Assembly (NCBI RefSeq): GCF_030549615.1
Contig: NZ_CP130832.1
Coordinates: 558,001 to 622,000 of the forward strand
DNA: 64,000 nt
Direction: 5' to 3'
Source: Stenotrophomonas sp. 610A2
GTDB taxonomy: Bacteria > Pseudomonadota > Gammaproteobacteria > Xanthomonadales > Xanthomonadaceae
Shown: positions 33,424-42,555 of the stretch, one piece after another
How the letters are laid out: every line of letters starts with the position of its first letter
Position numbering within the stretch: the first letter of the stretch is position 1
Made by a program: the position numbers and the translations under genes
Notes under the pieces: generated by a model
Databases searched by the model: none
What the model saw: only the letters and a program-made list of their open reading frames with translations
What the model was told of the DNA's origin: nothing

Positions 33424-34638
33424 ATGAAATTCTTCTTGATTCTTGCTCTGCTGCTGGGACAGAGCATCGGCACTTCCTTGGCCGCTCCTGTTGGTAATGC
33501 GCATGCAGCGCCGCTACAGATTGAAGCCGTATCGCCGTTGGTTGTGGCGGCTGTACACGCCGGTCCGTTCGTTGATGACAGGGAAAAAGGAAAGGACGCA
33601 CTCTATGCGGTGGCGTTCTTCCTCGTGGTCTTCATCCTGATTGGTTGGCTGGCAACGCACCTGTCGCGCGAAAAGAGGTCTGCGAAAGTCGCGCCATTGC
33701 CGCGTGTGCCGGTGCGCATGCATTGGTATGACGGCACCCAACTGCCAATCGCGGACTGGGACCGTATCAGTGAGGACGCGCCGGCGGGATTGGATGCCGA
33801 CGCCACGCATATCCACCGCACCTCGGCGGCCAAGGAGTGGCTGGAAGCACTCAACCAGCAGTTGGGGGAGCATTACCGTATTACCGAGTCCGCCGACTTC
33901 CTGCTGCTGTCGAACCTGATGGACAGGCCCGGCGAGGTATTCCTCGCGACCTGCCAGCGCCTGCTGTCGCGGATCAATCGCAGCCTTGGCGATCTTGCAG
34001 TCGCGCCTGGCCTTGGCAAGCATGTGGTGATGGTGTTTGCCGACCAGGAGGATTATTACGCCTACGTATCGCATTACTACCCGGATGGCGGCGAGTACGC
34101 GATGTCCTCGGGCATGTTCATCAAGGCGGGATACGGGCACTTCGTGATGCCGTTGGAGATCCTCGATTCGATGGAGCCGGTGATTGCCCATGAGCTCACG
34201 CACTGCCTGCTGCAACACCTGCCGATTCCGGCGTGGTTGAACGAGGGCCTGGCGGTCAACACCGAGCACACCTTGTATCCACATCTGGCGGCCCCTGGCG
34301 CACAGATGTACTTCCCGCACGAGATTGCCGCGCAACATGCGGCTTACTGGAACGAAGAGAGCATCCAGGCGTTCTGGTCGGGGAAGTCATTTCTGGCTGC
34401 GGACGATGGCAACCGGCTCTCCTACGATCTGGCGAAGAAGATCACCGCGCTTGCGGCCGGTGATGAGCGTGCATTCCGCAGGTTCGTGGTGGCAGCGCAG
34501 ATGAATGATGGCGGTTTGGCCGCCGAGCAGCACCTAGGCTATCCCATCCAGAACCTGCTCGAGGCGGTATTGGGTGAAGGTGACTGGACGCCGCGGCCGG
34601 AGTCGTGGAAGCAGGGTGTGGAGCGGGGGCAGTTCTAG
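33424..34638 (+). CDS. Membrane-anchored zinc metallopeptidase-like protein
   Basis: A 404-residue protein with a signal peptide (KFFLILALLLGQSIGTSLAA), a membrane helix at about 60-78 (YAVAFFLVVFILIGWLATHL) and a soluble domain. The zinc site is H256-E-L-T-H260 with E274 in WLNEGLAV, the gluzincin pattern in which the third ligand follows by a short helix. Around it, EYAMSSGMFIKAGYGHFVM resembles DUF1570-type peptidases. Substrate unknown. A basic stretch, SREKRSAK, follows the helix and suggests the catalytic domain is cytoplasmic unless the first segment is cleaved. Confidence 0.75.
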   Translation: MKFFLILALLLGQSIGTSLAAPVGNAHAAPLQIEAVSPLVVAAVHAGPFVDDREKGKDALYAVAFFLVVFILIGWLATHLSREKRSAKVAPLPRVPVRMHWYDGTQLPIADWDRISEDAPAGLDADATHIHRTSAAKEWLEALNQQLGEHYRITESADFLLLSNLMDRPGEVFLATCQRLLSRINRSLGDLAVAPGLGKHVVMVFADQEDYYAYVSHYYPDGGEYAMSSGMFIKAGYGHFVMPLEILDSMEPVIAHELTHCLLQHLPIPAWLNEGLAVNTEHTLYPHLAAPGAQMYFPHEIAAQHAAYWNEESIQAFWSGKSFLAADDGNRLSYDLAKKITALAAGDERAFRRFVVAAQMNDGGLAAEQHLGYPIQNLLEAVLGEGDWTPRPESWKQGVERGQF

Positions 34639-34684
34639 GTTGGCTCGGTAACGGGCCGAGCAATCGCACAAGGCGATGCACGCC

Positions 34685-34802
34685 TTGTAGGAGCGACGTG
34701 AGTCGCGAAGCTGGATATCGTTGCGCGCCCGCGTGCCATGCAATTGCATGGACTTGGCGGCTTTGGGATTGCCAGCGTCGCGGCTTACGCCGCTCCTACA
34801 AA
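34685..34802. repeat. Paired TTGTAGGAGCGACGTGAGTC repeat
   Basis: The left arm has GCGAC-GTGA-GTCGC in place of GCGGC-GTAA-GCCGC, so the stem base pair is kept by a double change. The right arm has a variant lead, AGCGTCGCGGCTTACGCCGC. Confidence 0.86.
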
Positions 34803-34810
34803 CAGCAGGA

Positions 34811-35929
34811 TCAGGCTGCGGCGTTGTACGGCGGGTAGTCGATGTAGCCCTTGCTGGTGCCGCCGTAGAAGGTGCTTGGATCGGCCTTGGCCAGCGGGTG
34901 GCCGTGGCGCAGGCGCTCGACCAGATCCGGGTTGCTGATGAACGGTACGCCGAAGCCGGCCATGTCGATCAAACCATCTTCGATCAACGTCTCGGCTGAT
35001 TCGCGGTCGAGTCCACCGGCCAGGATCAAGGTGGTTTCCGGCAGTTTGCTGCGGATGGTCTTGAGCAGGTTGTTGAAGCCGGCCTGGCTGGGCGCGCTGC
35101 TCGAGTAACCGGCCTGGTTCATCAGGTGCACGAAGCCCAGCTTGCGCTTGCCGATGGCGTCGGCGAGTGCGGTGTAGGTTTCATCGGTCTGCGGGTAGGC
35201 CGGCATGTCGAAGATGTTGCCGTAGGGCGAAAGGCGGATGCCGGTGCGATCCGCACCGATGCGCGCGACGATGGCGTCGATCACTTCCAGGGTGAAGCGG
35301 ATGCGGTTCTCCAGCGTGGCCGCCGAGTACTGATCGCTGCGGTCGTTGACCAGCGGGTTGAGGAACTGCTCGTGCAGGTAGCCGTTGGCACCATGGATTT
35401 CCACACCGTCAAAGCCCGCATCAATCGCGTTCTGCGCGGCCTGTGCAAAGTCGTTGACCACGCGCGCGACTTCCTCGGTGCTCAGTTGGCGCGGCGCGGG
35501 TGCATCGACCATGCCCGGCTGGCCTTCTTCGTTGTAGCCGAAGGCCTTGGCGTTCGCAGGCTGCTTGCTGCTGGCGCTGACCGGCGTGCGGCCGTCATGC
35601 TGGATCGATGGATGCGACATGCGGCCGACGTGCCACAGCTGGGCGACGATCTTGCCGCCAAGCGCGTGCACGGAATTGGTGGTCAGGCGCCAGCCTTCGA
35701 TCTGCTCGGGGGTGTAGATGCCGGGGTTGAACAGATAGCCCTGGCCTTCGCGCGAGATCGGCGTGCCTTCGCTGACGATCAGGCCGGCCGTGGCGCGCTG
35801 CGCGTAATAGAGTGCAACGCGCTCGTCGGCGATATCGTCCGGCGCGCGTGCGCGGGTCATTGGCGCCATGGCGATACGGTTGGAGAGCTTGGTGCCTGCG
35901 AGGTCGTAGGACTCGAATAGCTTGGTCAT
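34811..35929 (-). CDS. nemA: Alkene reductase, Old Yellow Enzyme family (NemA-like)
   Basis: A 372-residue FMN-dependent ene-reductase. It matches N-ethylmaleimide reductase along its length: start LFESYDLAGTKLSNRIAMAP, QLWHVGRMSHPSIQ, the substrate-binding segment GVEIHGANGYLHEQFLNPLV, DRSDQYSAATLENR, and the C-terminal GFGVPFISNPDLVERL. Such enzymes reduce activated C=C bonds and nitro groups with NADPH, protecting against electrophiles. The ATG at 35929 matches the family start. In other bacteria nemA is controlled by NemR; no regulator gene is adjacent here. Confidence 0.92.
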   Translation of the reverse strand: MTKLFESYDLAGTKLSNRIAMAPMTRARAPDDIADERVALYYAQRATAGLIVSEGTPISREGQGYLFNPGIYTPEQIEGWRLTTNSVHALGGKIVAQLWHVGRMSHPSIQHDGRTPVSASSKQPANAKAFGYNEEGQPGMVDAPAPRQLSTEEVARVVNDFAQAAQNAIDAGFDGVEIHGANGYLHEQFLNPLVNDRSDQYSAATLENRIRFTLEVIDAIVARIGADRTGIRLSPYGNIFDMPAYPQTDETYTALADAIGKRKLGFVHLMNQAGYSSSAPSQAGFNNLLKTIRSKLPETTLILAGGLDRESAETLIEDGLIDMAGFGVPFISNPDLVERLRHGHPLAKADPSTFYGGTSKGYIDYPPYNAAA

Positions 35930-36320
35930 GTAAGTGTTCCAGGTGGATCTGAGCGGGGGAGGGCGGTGGTTCGCAGACCGCTGCAAGCAAGCAGCGGTCG
36001 CAGCATGTATGGCCAAAACATGGGCACCGGAGCGAACTGCCACAACCGGACACCGTGGGAAACAGAGTTGCGGTTTGTGCAACGTCTGCGGGTCTAAGCC
36101 GATGTTGTGGGAGCGACGTAAGTCGCGAAACTGGTGGTGGTTGACGGGCTCGCGGTGGCTGAGATCGCCTGTGCTGCGGCATTTTCGGCTTCGCGGCTTA
36201 CGCCGCTCCTACAAGCTGGTGGCTCGCGCCTGCCGGGCCAGTTGGGAGGTATCCCCCATCGATCTTGCCTATTCAGGGCGCAGCCCATACGCTCCACGCA
36301 CCATACACAGGGGATGTTGC
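35930..36320. repeat. Intergenic region with paired repeat at 36105-36214
   Basis: Divergent gap without a gene. The repeat's left arm carries GCGAC-GTAA-GTCGC, again with a compensated stem pair; the right arm is the common CTTCGCGGCTTACGCCGCTC. Promoters for nemA and the lipoprotein gene should lie at the two ends. Confidence 0.8.
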
Positions 36321-36968
36321 ATGGCTGTTCGTGGATTTCTGTTTTCCGCTTTCGTCGTCTTGGCCTTGTCATCCTGCGGTGCGATCGAGGCATCAGCGCC
36401 GGCGTTGCCCAATGCCAATGCGGGCCAATGCCAGAAGGACACCGATTGCAAGGGGGACCGGATCTGCGAGCAGGGCGCCTGTGCTGCACCGGCTACGACG
36501 GTAGCCGAACAGGCTGCAGCACCCACCCAGGCCAACCTTTCCGCAGCGCATATCTCAGCTGATGATGAGAAGGCCGCGCTCGCGCAGGCCGTCGCTGCTT
36601 ACATCGCACAGAGCAAGGCCGAAGCCATCGAGACCTCGCTGATCGAGTCGGAAGAGTTCCGCAAACTGGTGCGTGGCGACATCAACGGTGATGGTTTGGC
36701 CGATCTGGTGGCGAGCACCTTGTTTGCGATCGAAGGCAGCAATTCGGACTTCCAGCAGCTGTTCGTCTTCGAGCAGCGCGATGGCAAGCTGGTGTTGGTC
36801 GACAGCAGCGCAGCGGAAGCGGGCAAGCTGGCCGACTTCGATATCGCAGGTGGCAAGCTGCAGGTCAGCTATCTGGATTACGCCGACGACGATTCGCGGT
36901 GCTGCCCGAGCATCGAGTACAAGAAGCAGTTCGTCATTGCCGCTGGCAAGCTCGCGCAGCGCGGTTGA
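36321..36968 (+). CDS. Lipoprotein with Cys-rich motif and calcium-type repeat
   Basis: A 215-residue lipoprotein: lipobox LSSC (C19), then a short Cys-rich element, CQKDTDCKGDRICEQGAC, of the C-x5-C-x5-C-x4-C type common in secreted proteins of other phyla. After a helical linker comes GDINGDGLADLVAS, a calcium-binding-like turn as in FG-GAP/VCBS repeats, leading into a beta-rich end. AGGGG precedes the ATG. No family name can be given. Probably in the periplasmic leaflet or on the surface. Confidence 0.72.
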   Translation: MAVRGFLFSAFVVLALSSCGAIEASAPALPNANAGQCQKDTDCKGDRICEQGACAAPATTVAEQAAAPTQANLSAAHISADDEKAALAQAVAAYIAQSKAEAIETSLIESEEFRKLVRGDINGDGLADLVASTLFAIEGSNSDFQQLFVFEQRDGKLVLVDSSAAEAGKLADFDIAGGKLQVSYLDYADDDSRCCPSIEYKKQFVIAAGKLAQRG

Positions 36969-36997
36969 GAACGAGGCCAGAGAGCGGCCGCTGACTT

Positions 36998-37100
36998 TTG
37001 TGGGAGCGGCGTAAGCCGCGAAGCCACTGATGCCTGGCGCAGCGGTGCGCCCATCCGAACTGTTGGATCATCAGCTTCGCGGCTTACGCCGCTCCCACAA
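36998..37100. repeat. Paired TTGTGGGAGCGGCGTAAG repeat
   Basis: Left arm standard, right arm CTTCGCGGCTTACGCCGCTC and CCACAA. It lies between convergent genes and may serve as a bidirectional stem-loop. Confidence 0.88.
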
Positions 37101-37109
37101 CAGCGTTGG

Positions 37110-37928
37110 TCAGTCACGTCTTTGCTGGAACAACCAGTCGCGCCACCAGTTGCCAGGGTGGATGTCGGCCGGCGGTGCGTGCGGCAGTGCTTCGTACTCC
37201 CTGAGCTGTATCTGCTCGCCACCGGCTGCAAGGACCGCCGCGACAAAGCGCTTGTCGGCGGTGATCGGGTTCTCTTCATCGGCATTGCCATGCATGGCCA
37301 GCACCGGCAGGTTCTTGAAGGCGGCGGCATGTTCGTCGGCAGGCGCGATGCCGGAGATCGGCACGATGGCGGCCAGCAGGTCAGGCTGCAAGGTGGGCAG
37401 CAGCCATGCCGCTGACCCGCCCATCGAGAATCCAAGCGCATAGATCCGCGTGCTATCGACGGGATTGTCGGAGGTGATTTCATTGGCCAGCTCGAGCGCG
37501 GCGCTGAGCACCGGTGATGCTTGCGCATGTTGATCCGCTGACGCAGGGCCGTAATTCGCGCTGCGCTCAGGGAACTGCGGTACCAGCACGTAGGCGGGGT
37601 AGTGCAGCCGGATTTCAGGCATCGCCCAGCTCTTGGCCAGACGGTCGAGCTGGCTGCTGTTGTCCCTGCCTATGCCGCCGGAGCCGTGGAGCTGGATGAC
37701 CAATGGGTAGGTCGTGCCCGCTTGCAGTGCCGAAGGGCGCAGCAGTCGATAGGGAATGACCGTTCCGTTGCCCGAGGTGAAGTTGCCGGTCTCGAATTGG
37801 CGGGTATCGACCGACGCAACTACTTCCTTGCCCAGCGGTGCGACACCGACGACCAGCTCGGCAGCGGCGCTGCCGTGCGCGCTCGCAGCGAGCAGGCCGA
37901 AGGCGAGTGCCAGGTGACGGTTGCGCAT
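37110..37928 (-). CDS. Exported alpha/beta-hydrolase, esterase/peptidase-like
   Basis: A 272-residue secreted hydrolase with signal peptide (LALAFGLLAASAHGSAAA). The oxyanion region is VIQLHGSGGIG, the nucleophile elbow G-F-S-M-G-G in YALGFSMGG, and later LAMHGNADEENPI and LPHAPP supply Asp and His candidates. The build resembles the predicted-peptidase/phospholipase-carboxylesterase group. Substrate unknown. It is convergent with the preceding lipoprotein gene. Confidence 0.82.
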   Translation of the reverse strand: MRNRHLALAFGLLAASAHGSAAAELVVGVAPLGKEVVASVDTRQFETGNFTSGNGTVIPYRLLRPSALQAGTTYPLVIQLHGSGGIGRDNSSQLDRLAKSWAMPEIRLHYPAYVLVPQFPERSANYGPASADQHAQASPVLSAALELANEITSDNPVDSTRIYALGFSMGGSAAWLLPTLQPDLLAAIVPISGIAPADEHAAAFKNLPVLAMHGNADEENPITADKRFVAAVLAAGGEQIQLREYEALPHAPPADIHPGNWWRDWLFQQRRD

Positions 37929-38025
37929 GTTTGATCGTCCCGGTTCGAGTGCCGGTCATTGTAGGGCCGACATTTCGAGCGGCGCCGCGAGATTTACTCA
38001 TGGCAGCCATGAATCGCGTGGGACG

Positions 38026-38130
38026 TTGTAGGAGCGACATAAGCCGCGAAGCTGGTGATCCAGACTCCAAGGCATGCCCGTGTACAGCGACGGCAGGATC
38101 ACCATCTTCGCGGCTAATGCCGCTCCCACA
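38026..38130. repeat. Paired TTGTAGGAGCGACATAAGCC repeat
   Basis: Slightly decayed copy: the left stem has one mismatch (GCGAC against GCCGC) and the right arm reads TCTTCGCGGCTAATGCCGCT. Lies between divergent hydrolase genes. Confidence 0.82.
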
Positions 38131-38183
38131 GGCGTGGCATTGAGCTAGCATCTGCACCATCGGATGCCCAGGGACTGGAAAGC

Positions 38184-39326
38184 ATGAGAAGTGCCGTGAT
38201 GCGCGGGCTGCTGCTGGCCACGCTGCTACATCTGGGCTGTGCGCCTGCATTGGCTGCGCCCGGCAAGCTGCTGGAGGCGATTGCCACTGACGGTGCGCCT
38301 GCAGGCGCCAAGGCCTGGCGTATCCGTTACGAGACCACCGATGTCGATGGTGACCCCACGCAATCCACTGGCGTGCTGATTGCACCGGACGGGCCAAGCC
38401 CGGTGCAGGGGCGCGACATCGTTGCCTGGGCGCACGGGACGGTGGGCATCGATTCGGCCTGCACACCGATCCGCACCCTGGACCAGATCCCCGGGCTGGC
38501 CGATATGCTGGCGCGCGGCTGGGTCGTCGTGGCCAGTGACTACCCGGGGTTGGGTACGCGCGGGCCGCACGCCTATCTTGCTGGCGATGCTGCCGCTGCC
38601 GCGGTATTGGACTCGGTGCGCGCAGCGACCGGTCTCGTCGCCGCCGGTGCAAGCCGCAGCTTCGCGGTGTGGGGACATTCGCAGGGCGGGCATGCAGCAT
38701 TGTTCAGCGCGCAGCGTGTGCGCAGCTATGCGCCGGATCTGCAGTTGCAGGGCGTTGTCGCGGTGTCGCCACCCACCGATCTGGCGGCCAATATGCAGCG
38801 CGCCGATGCGACGGTACGCGGGTTGTTGACTGCGTTTACCGCCAGGAGTTGGTCCAAGGTATACGGTGCCGATCTCTCCACCATCGCCAATAAAACCACC
38901 CGCGGGGTGATCGAGCGTGCCACCAGCGGCTGCGAGGGCGATCCGTTCTCGGCGGCGGCGCTGGTGCGCCTGCTGCGCTTGCGCGCGCGCCTTGGCAGTC
39001 TGGATCTGAGCGGTCGCGCACCTTGGGATGGTTTGATGGCACGCAATTCGATCACGGCGCTGGCCGCCGGTTCGGCACCGCTGTTGCTGGTGCAATCCGA
39101 TGCAGACGGCCTGGTGGCGACGCCGGTCACTTGGAACTTCTTCGAGCAGACCTGCAAGCGCGGTGCTGCCGTGAACTACCTGCGACTGTCAGACACTGGC
39201 CATGCAACCACGGCGATTGCCTCGGCGGATCGTGCCATCGCCTGGATCGCCGAGCGCTTCAGCGGGCAACCGGCTGGCAGCGACTGTGGGCTGGCGATGA
39301 GCGCCGGCACCGCTGCCAGCGGATAA
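38184..39326 (+). CDS. Secreted lipase, LIP family alpha/beta-hydrolase
   Basis: A 380-residue exported lipase/esterase. The signal peptide is followed by a segment YETTDVDGDPTQSTGVLIAP typical of the secretory lipase family. The nucleophile serine lies in AVWGHSQGGHAAL, the acid in LLLVQSDADGLV and the histidine in RLSDTGHATT. Four cysteines probably form two disulfides, as usual in this family. GGAAAGC precedes the ATG at 38184. Probably hydrolyses acyl esters outside the cytoplasm; preferred chain length unknown. Confidence 0.85.
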   Translation: MRSAVMRGLLLATLLHLGCAPALAAPGKLLEAIATDGAPAGAKAWRIRYETTDVDGDPTQSTGVLIAPDGPSPVQGRDIVAWAHGTVGIDSACTPIRTLDQIPGLADMLARGWVVVASDYPGLGTRGPHAYLAGDAAAAAVLDSVRAATGLVAAGASRSFAVWGHSQGGHAALFSAQRVRSYAPDLQLQGVVAVSPPTDLAANMQRADATVRGLLTAFTARSWSKVYGADLSTIANKTTRGVIERATSGCEGDPFSAAALVRLLRLRARLGSLDLSGRAPWDGLMARNSITALAAGSAPLLLVQSDADGLVATPVTWNFFEQTCKRGAAVNYLRLSDTGHATTAIASADRAIAWIAERFSGQPAGSDCGLAMSAGTAASG

Positions 39327-39402
39327 TGCGGACTGCATGCGGTCAAGAGCTTGTCCTGGCAGCGCGGTATCCCGCTGCGATTCCAATCACGGAGACTTCG
39401 TC

Positions 39403-40062
39403 ATGTCGCTGCTGCTCTACGGTCATCCGTTTTCCTCGTATACGCAGAAGGTGCTGATTGCGCTTTACGAGAACGCCATCGCCTTCGAGTTCCGCGAGCT
39501 CGGCCCCGACACGCCAGAGCACATCGGCCAATGGCTGCAGCATTGGCCGCTGGGAAAATTCCCGCTGCTGCTCGACGGCGAGCGCAGCATCGTCGAAACC
39601 AGCATCATCATCGAATACCTGCAGTTGAAGCATGCCGGGCCGGTGCGATTGCTGCCCGAGGATCCGATGCAGGCGCTGGATGTGCGCTTCCGTGACCGCT
39701 TCTTCGACCTGCATGTGATGAGCCCGGTGCAGCATGCAGTGAACGGCGCGCTCAGTGGCGACGATGGCAAGCGTGACGAGGCACGCGCCTTCAGCGTGCA
39801 GAAGCTGGAACTTGCCTACGCTTGGCTGGAAACCCAGCTGCCGGGCCGTCGATGGGCCTGTGGTGAGGCGTTCTCGATGGCCGACTGTGCCGCAGCGCCT
39901 TCGCTGTTCTACGCCGATTGGACGCACCGCATCAGCGATGACTACCCGCTACTGCTGGACTACCGCCAGCGCCTGCTGCAGCGACCGTCCTTCGCGCGCG
40001 CTGTGGATGAGGCTCGCAGCTACCGCCATTTGTTTCCCTTGGGGGCGCCTGATCGTGATTGA
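39403..40062 (+). CDS. Glutathione S-transferase family protein
   Basis: A 219-residue cytosolic protein. The thioredoxin-like N-terminal domain starts LLLYGHPFSSYTQKVLIAL, with a Ser near the catalytic position, LGKFPLLLDGE with the cis-Pro, and the glutathione-binding IVETSIIIEYL. The C-terminal helical domain has the conserved FSMADCAAAPSLFYADW N-capping box. The start has GGAG upstream. Substrate unknown. A small membrane-protein gene overlaps its last codons. Confidence 0.9.
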   Translation: MSLLLYGHPFSSYTQKVLIALYENAIAFEFRELGPDTPEHIGQWLQHWPLGKFPLLLDGERSIVETSIIIEYLQLKHAGPVRLLPEDPMQALDVRFRDRFFDLHVMSPVQHAVNGALSGDDGKRDEARAFSVQKLELAYAWLETQLPGRRWACGEAFSMADCAAAPSLFYADWTHRISDDYPLLLDYRQRLLQRPSFARAVDEARSYRHLFPLGAPDRD

Positions 40063-40453
40063 TTCCCCGCGCCGAGCTTGGTACTCGCGTTACCCGTGGT
40101 CGGTTGTGATCCGCATTGCTGCTTTCATCACGCCCTTGCTGGCGCTGCTGCTGTACGCGCGCATGGCCGTCGCTTATGCGTCCACGCAACAACATCGCGG
40201 CGATACCGGCTTGGGCATCGCCTTGCTGTTGGGCGCTGTTGCACTGCTGATGCTGGTGGGATTCTTGGTGGACGTGGTGTTGCAGCTGGTGCGCCGACGG
40301 CACTGGAACTGGATCACCGATGCGCTGATCCTGGGCTTGCTGTTGATGCCCTTCGGCTGGGTGGCCTGCAACTGGTTCGGCGTGCATGAATCGCTTGCCT
40401 GTCGCGCGCCGATCAGCCTGTTTGGCGCCGTGCTGGAGCTGCTCTCGCTCTGA
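40055..40453 (+). CDS. Small multi-pass membrane protein
   Basis: About 132 residues with four hydrophobic segments (VIRIAAFITPLLALLLY, GLGIALLLGAVALLMLVGFL, ALILGLLLMPFGWVACNW and a weaker last one). A GTG start inside the last codons of the GST gene gives the best fit, with GGGGG ten bases upstream. No family recognised. Probably co-transcribed with the GST. Confidence 0.6.
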   Translation: MIDSPRRAWYSRYPWSVVIRIAAFITPLLALLLYARMAVAYASTQQHRGDTGLGIALLLGAVALLMLVGFLVDVVLQLVRRRHWNWITDALILGLLLMPFGWVACNWFGVHESLACRAPISLFGAVLELLSL

Positions 40454-40489
40454 ATCCGGGCAACCCGCATTGTCAGCCAGCTGGCGGAA

Positions 40490-41467
40490 TCAAGCGCTAC
40501 CGAGCTTGGCCCAGCGCCCACCTTCACGCAGCGACACCTCGAAGCGCGCCCACTGCCGCAGTTCCGCGGCAGTTGCGTGGCCGATATCGCCGATGCCGTC
40601 GCCGGCCACCACCGCAAACACCAGGCGGTCAGCGGAAGGGCCGGAGAGTGCTGGTGTTACCGAAACACGGCGCACGCTCCAGGCGCGCCCCAGGCGGCCA
40701 TTGCTGTAGCAGCGGCCTGGCTCGATCAGTTCCGGGTGCAAGGCATCGCGTTCGGCGTGCTGTTTGGCCAACTCCAGCAGCTCGGTCAGGTTCTCGTCGG
40801 TGATGTCGACGAAGGAATTGAGCTGGCCGATGGCGGCGTGGAAGTCTTCCTGGGTCAGATCCACATGGCGTTGCGAGGACGGCATGGTCGCAGTCTGCTG
40901 GCGGCGCCGATGCAGGTGCACCGGATAGCGGCGCCATGCGAAACAGGCGTTGAACACAACCCCAGCCAGCAGGATGGCGGCGACATTGATCGCCACCGGC
41001 GTGAGCAGGTAGTGGTAGCCGAGTGCATGCACATCGGCGCCGCCAATCACAGCGGCAAGTGCGGTGGCACCGCCTGGTGGATGGATGCAGCGCAGGTAAT
41101 GCATCGCACCGACCGCCAGGCCCACGGCCAACGCACCGGTCCAGGCCTGTTCGGGGAACATCAGCTGGCAGCTGACGCCGATGAAGGCCGATACCAGATG
41201 GCCGGCAATCACCGCCCAAGGCTGTGACAAGGCGCCATGCGGTACGGCGAACACCAGCACCGCGCTTGCTCCCATGGATGCCAACAGGATTGCGCCACCG
41301 GCATGGTTGAAGCCACCCGGGAAGAGCGAATGGGTGATCTGGTAGACCACGCTGATACCGATCAGCGCACCCAGTGCCGAGATCCATTTCTCTCCGTGAC
41401 TGGTTTGGTTGCGCTCGATGCTCAACCAGCTACGGAGGGGATGCAGGGGCTTGCTGCTGGACGTCAT
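40490..41467 (-). CDS. HPP family membrane protein
   Basis: A 325-residue protein with an N-terminal four-helix membrane domain and a soluble C-terminal half. The HPP hallmark is CIHPPGGATALAAV; the preceding LASMGASAVLVFAVPHGALSQPW is also conserved. HPP proteins in plants and cyanobacteria transport nitrite; bacterial roles are mostly untested. The soluble part has no domain I recognise. No nitrogen-metabolism genes are adjacent. Confidence 0.88.
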   Translation of the reverse strand: MTSSSKPLHPLRSWLSIERNQTSHGEKWISALGALIGISVVYQITHSLFPGGFNHAGGAILLASMGASAVLVFAVPHGALSQPWAVIAGHLVSAFIGVSCQLMFPEQAWTGALAVGLAVGAMHYLRCIHPPGGATALAAVIGGADVHALGYHYLLTPVAINVAAILLAGVVFNACFAWRRYPVHLHRRRQQTATMPSSQRHVDLTQEDFHAAIGQLNSFVDITDENLTELLELAKQHAERDALHPELIEPGRCYSNGRLGRAWSVRRVSVTPALSGPSADRLVFAVVAGDGIGDIGHATAAELRQWARFEVSLREGGRWAKLGSA

Positions 41468-41631
41468 GGCGGTGGAGGGGCTCAGGGGAGGCTATTTTGA
41501 CGGGTTTCCTGCTTGTCGCATGAGTCCGGATGAGCTCTTTGGCCGTTGGCTGATGTGGATTTGTTTGGTCGTTATGCCTTGGTTGCAGGCGTCGGAGTGC
41601 TGAGGCGTTACGATGCCTTGCCTTCCTTCGC

Positions 41632-42435
41632 ATGTTTGTACTGATGATCTTTGGACCGGTGATCTCGTGGCCATTCCTGCTGCTGGTGTTCGTGCTGCCG
41701 TTGGTAGGCGCCGCAGTCGCGATAAGCCTGCTGGTGCAGGCCTTTTTTTTCCATAGACACGGCGAAGGCGGCTGGGGCGCATTCTTCAGCTGGAAGGTGC
41801 GGATAAGTACTGGATTCGTCCTGCTGGTCGCGGCTTGGGTGGGTCTGCTCGGCTACAAAACGGCGCAGTTCAAACGGGAATTCGACATTGAGAGCTGGCA
41901 GCGGCAGAGCCGCGCACAGTTCGTGCTGGAGCGGGATTTCCAGTACGGCGAGTTCCTTGTCCCCAAGGGCAGCTTGGTCAATCGCTACGACCCATTCGAC
42001 AACGGCGATCCGCAACGCACATTGGGCCTGCGTGGCTTGGACGCCCTGCAGTTCAAAGCTCCGGTGCTGTTGGCCGGACTCTGGGTCGAGGCATTGGAGA
42101 TAGCGCCCGGGCGGATGCGGCTGGCCATCGATCAGCGCATCAGCCCGGTATATCGCACCGACCCGGACACTGGTGATTGGGTCATCGACCAAGCGCGTCC
42201 CTTCATTGACTGCAAGGCTGGTGAGAACGTCTGGTTCAATGCGCCGTTGATCGACTATGACATCCAGGCCGAGTTCCTCGTCGGCGAGCCAGACGGCGCG
42301 ACGGCGCGCTTCAAACCCAGCCAATGGCAGTTCAAGCATTGTGAGAGCGATTGGCTGCCGATGGAGATCAAACCGGCGTTTGCCGAGCCGATGCCGGCGG
42401 GAGCGACGCGGCAGGTGTTCCGCGACGAGGATTGA
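41632..42435 (+). CDS. Membrane protein of unknown function
   Basis: A 267-residue protein with two hydrophobic segments (LLLVFVLPLVGAAVAISLLV and ISTGFVLLVAAWVGLLGYK) followed by a soluble region of about 190 residues rich in beta strands (FQYGEFLVPKGSLVNRYD). The soluble part looks like a repeated MORN-less barrel, but I cannot name a family. The start ATG has a weak ribosome site. It stands alone. Confidence 0.68.
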   Translation: MFVLMIFGPVISWPFLLLVFVLPLVGAAVAISLLVQAFFFHRHGEGGWGAFFSWKVRISTGFVLLVAAWVGLLGYKTAQFKREFDIESWQRQSRAQFVLERDFQYGEFLVPKGSLVNRYDPFDNGDPQRTLGLRGLDALQFKAPVLLAGLWVEALEIAPGRMRLAIDQRISPVYRTDPDTGDWVIDQARPFIDCKAGENVWFNAPLIDYDIQAEFLVGEPDGATARFKPSQWQFKHCESDWLPMEIKPAFAEPMPAGATRQVFRDED

Positions 42436-42555
42436 GAGCTACGGTTTTACGTAGATTTGATGCTGCGGCCAGTCTGTCGCTATCGTCGGTTTATGCCCGG
42501 GGCGTGAACAATTCCGCATCGCCGCGCAGTTCGCGCGGCCGCATTCGGACAGTCC

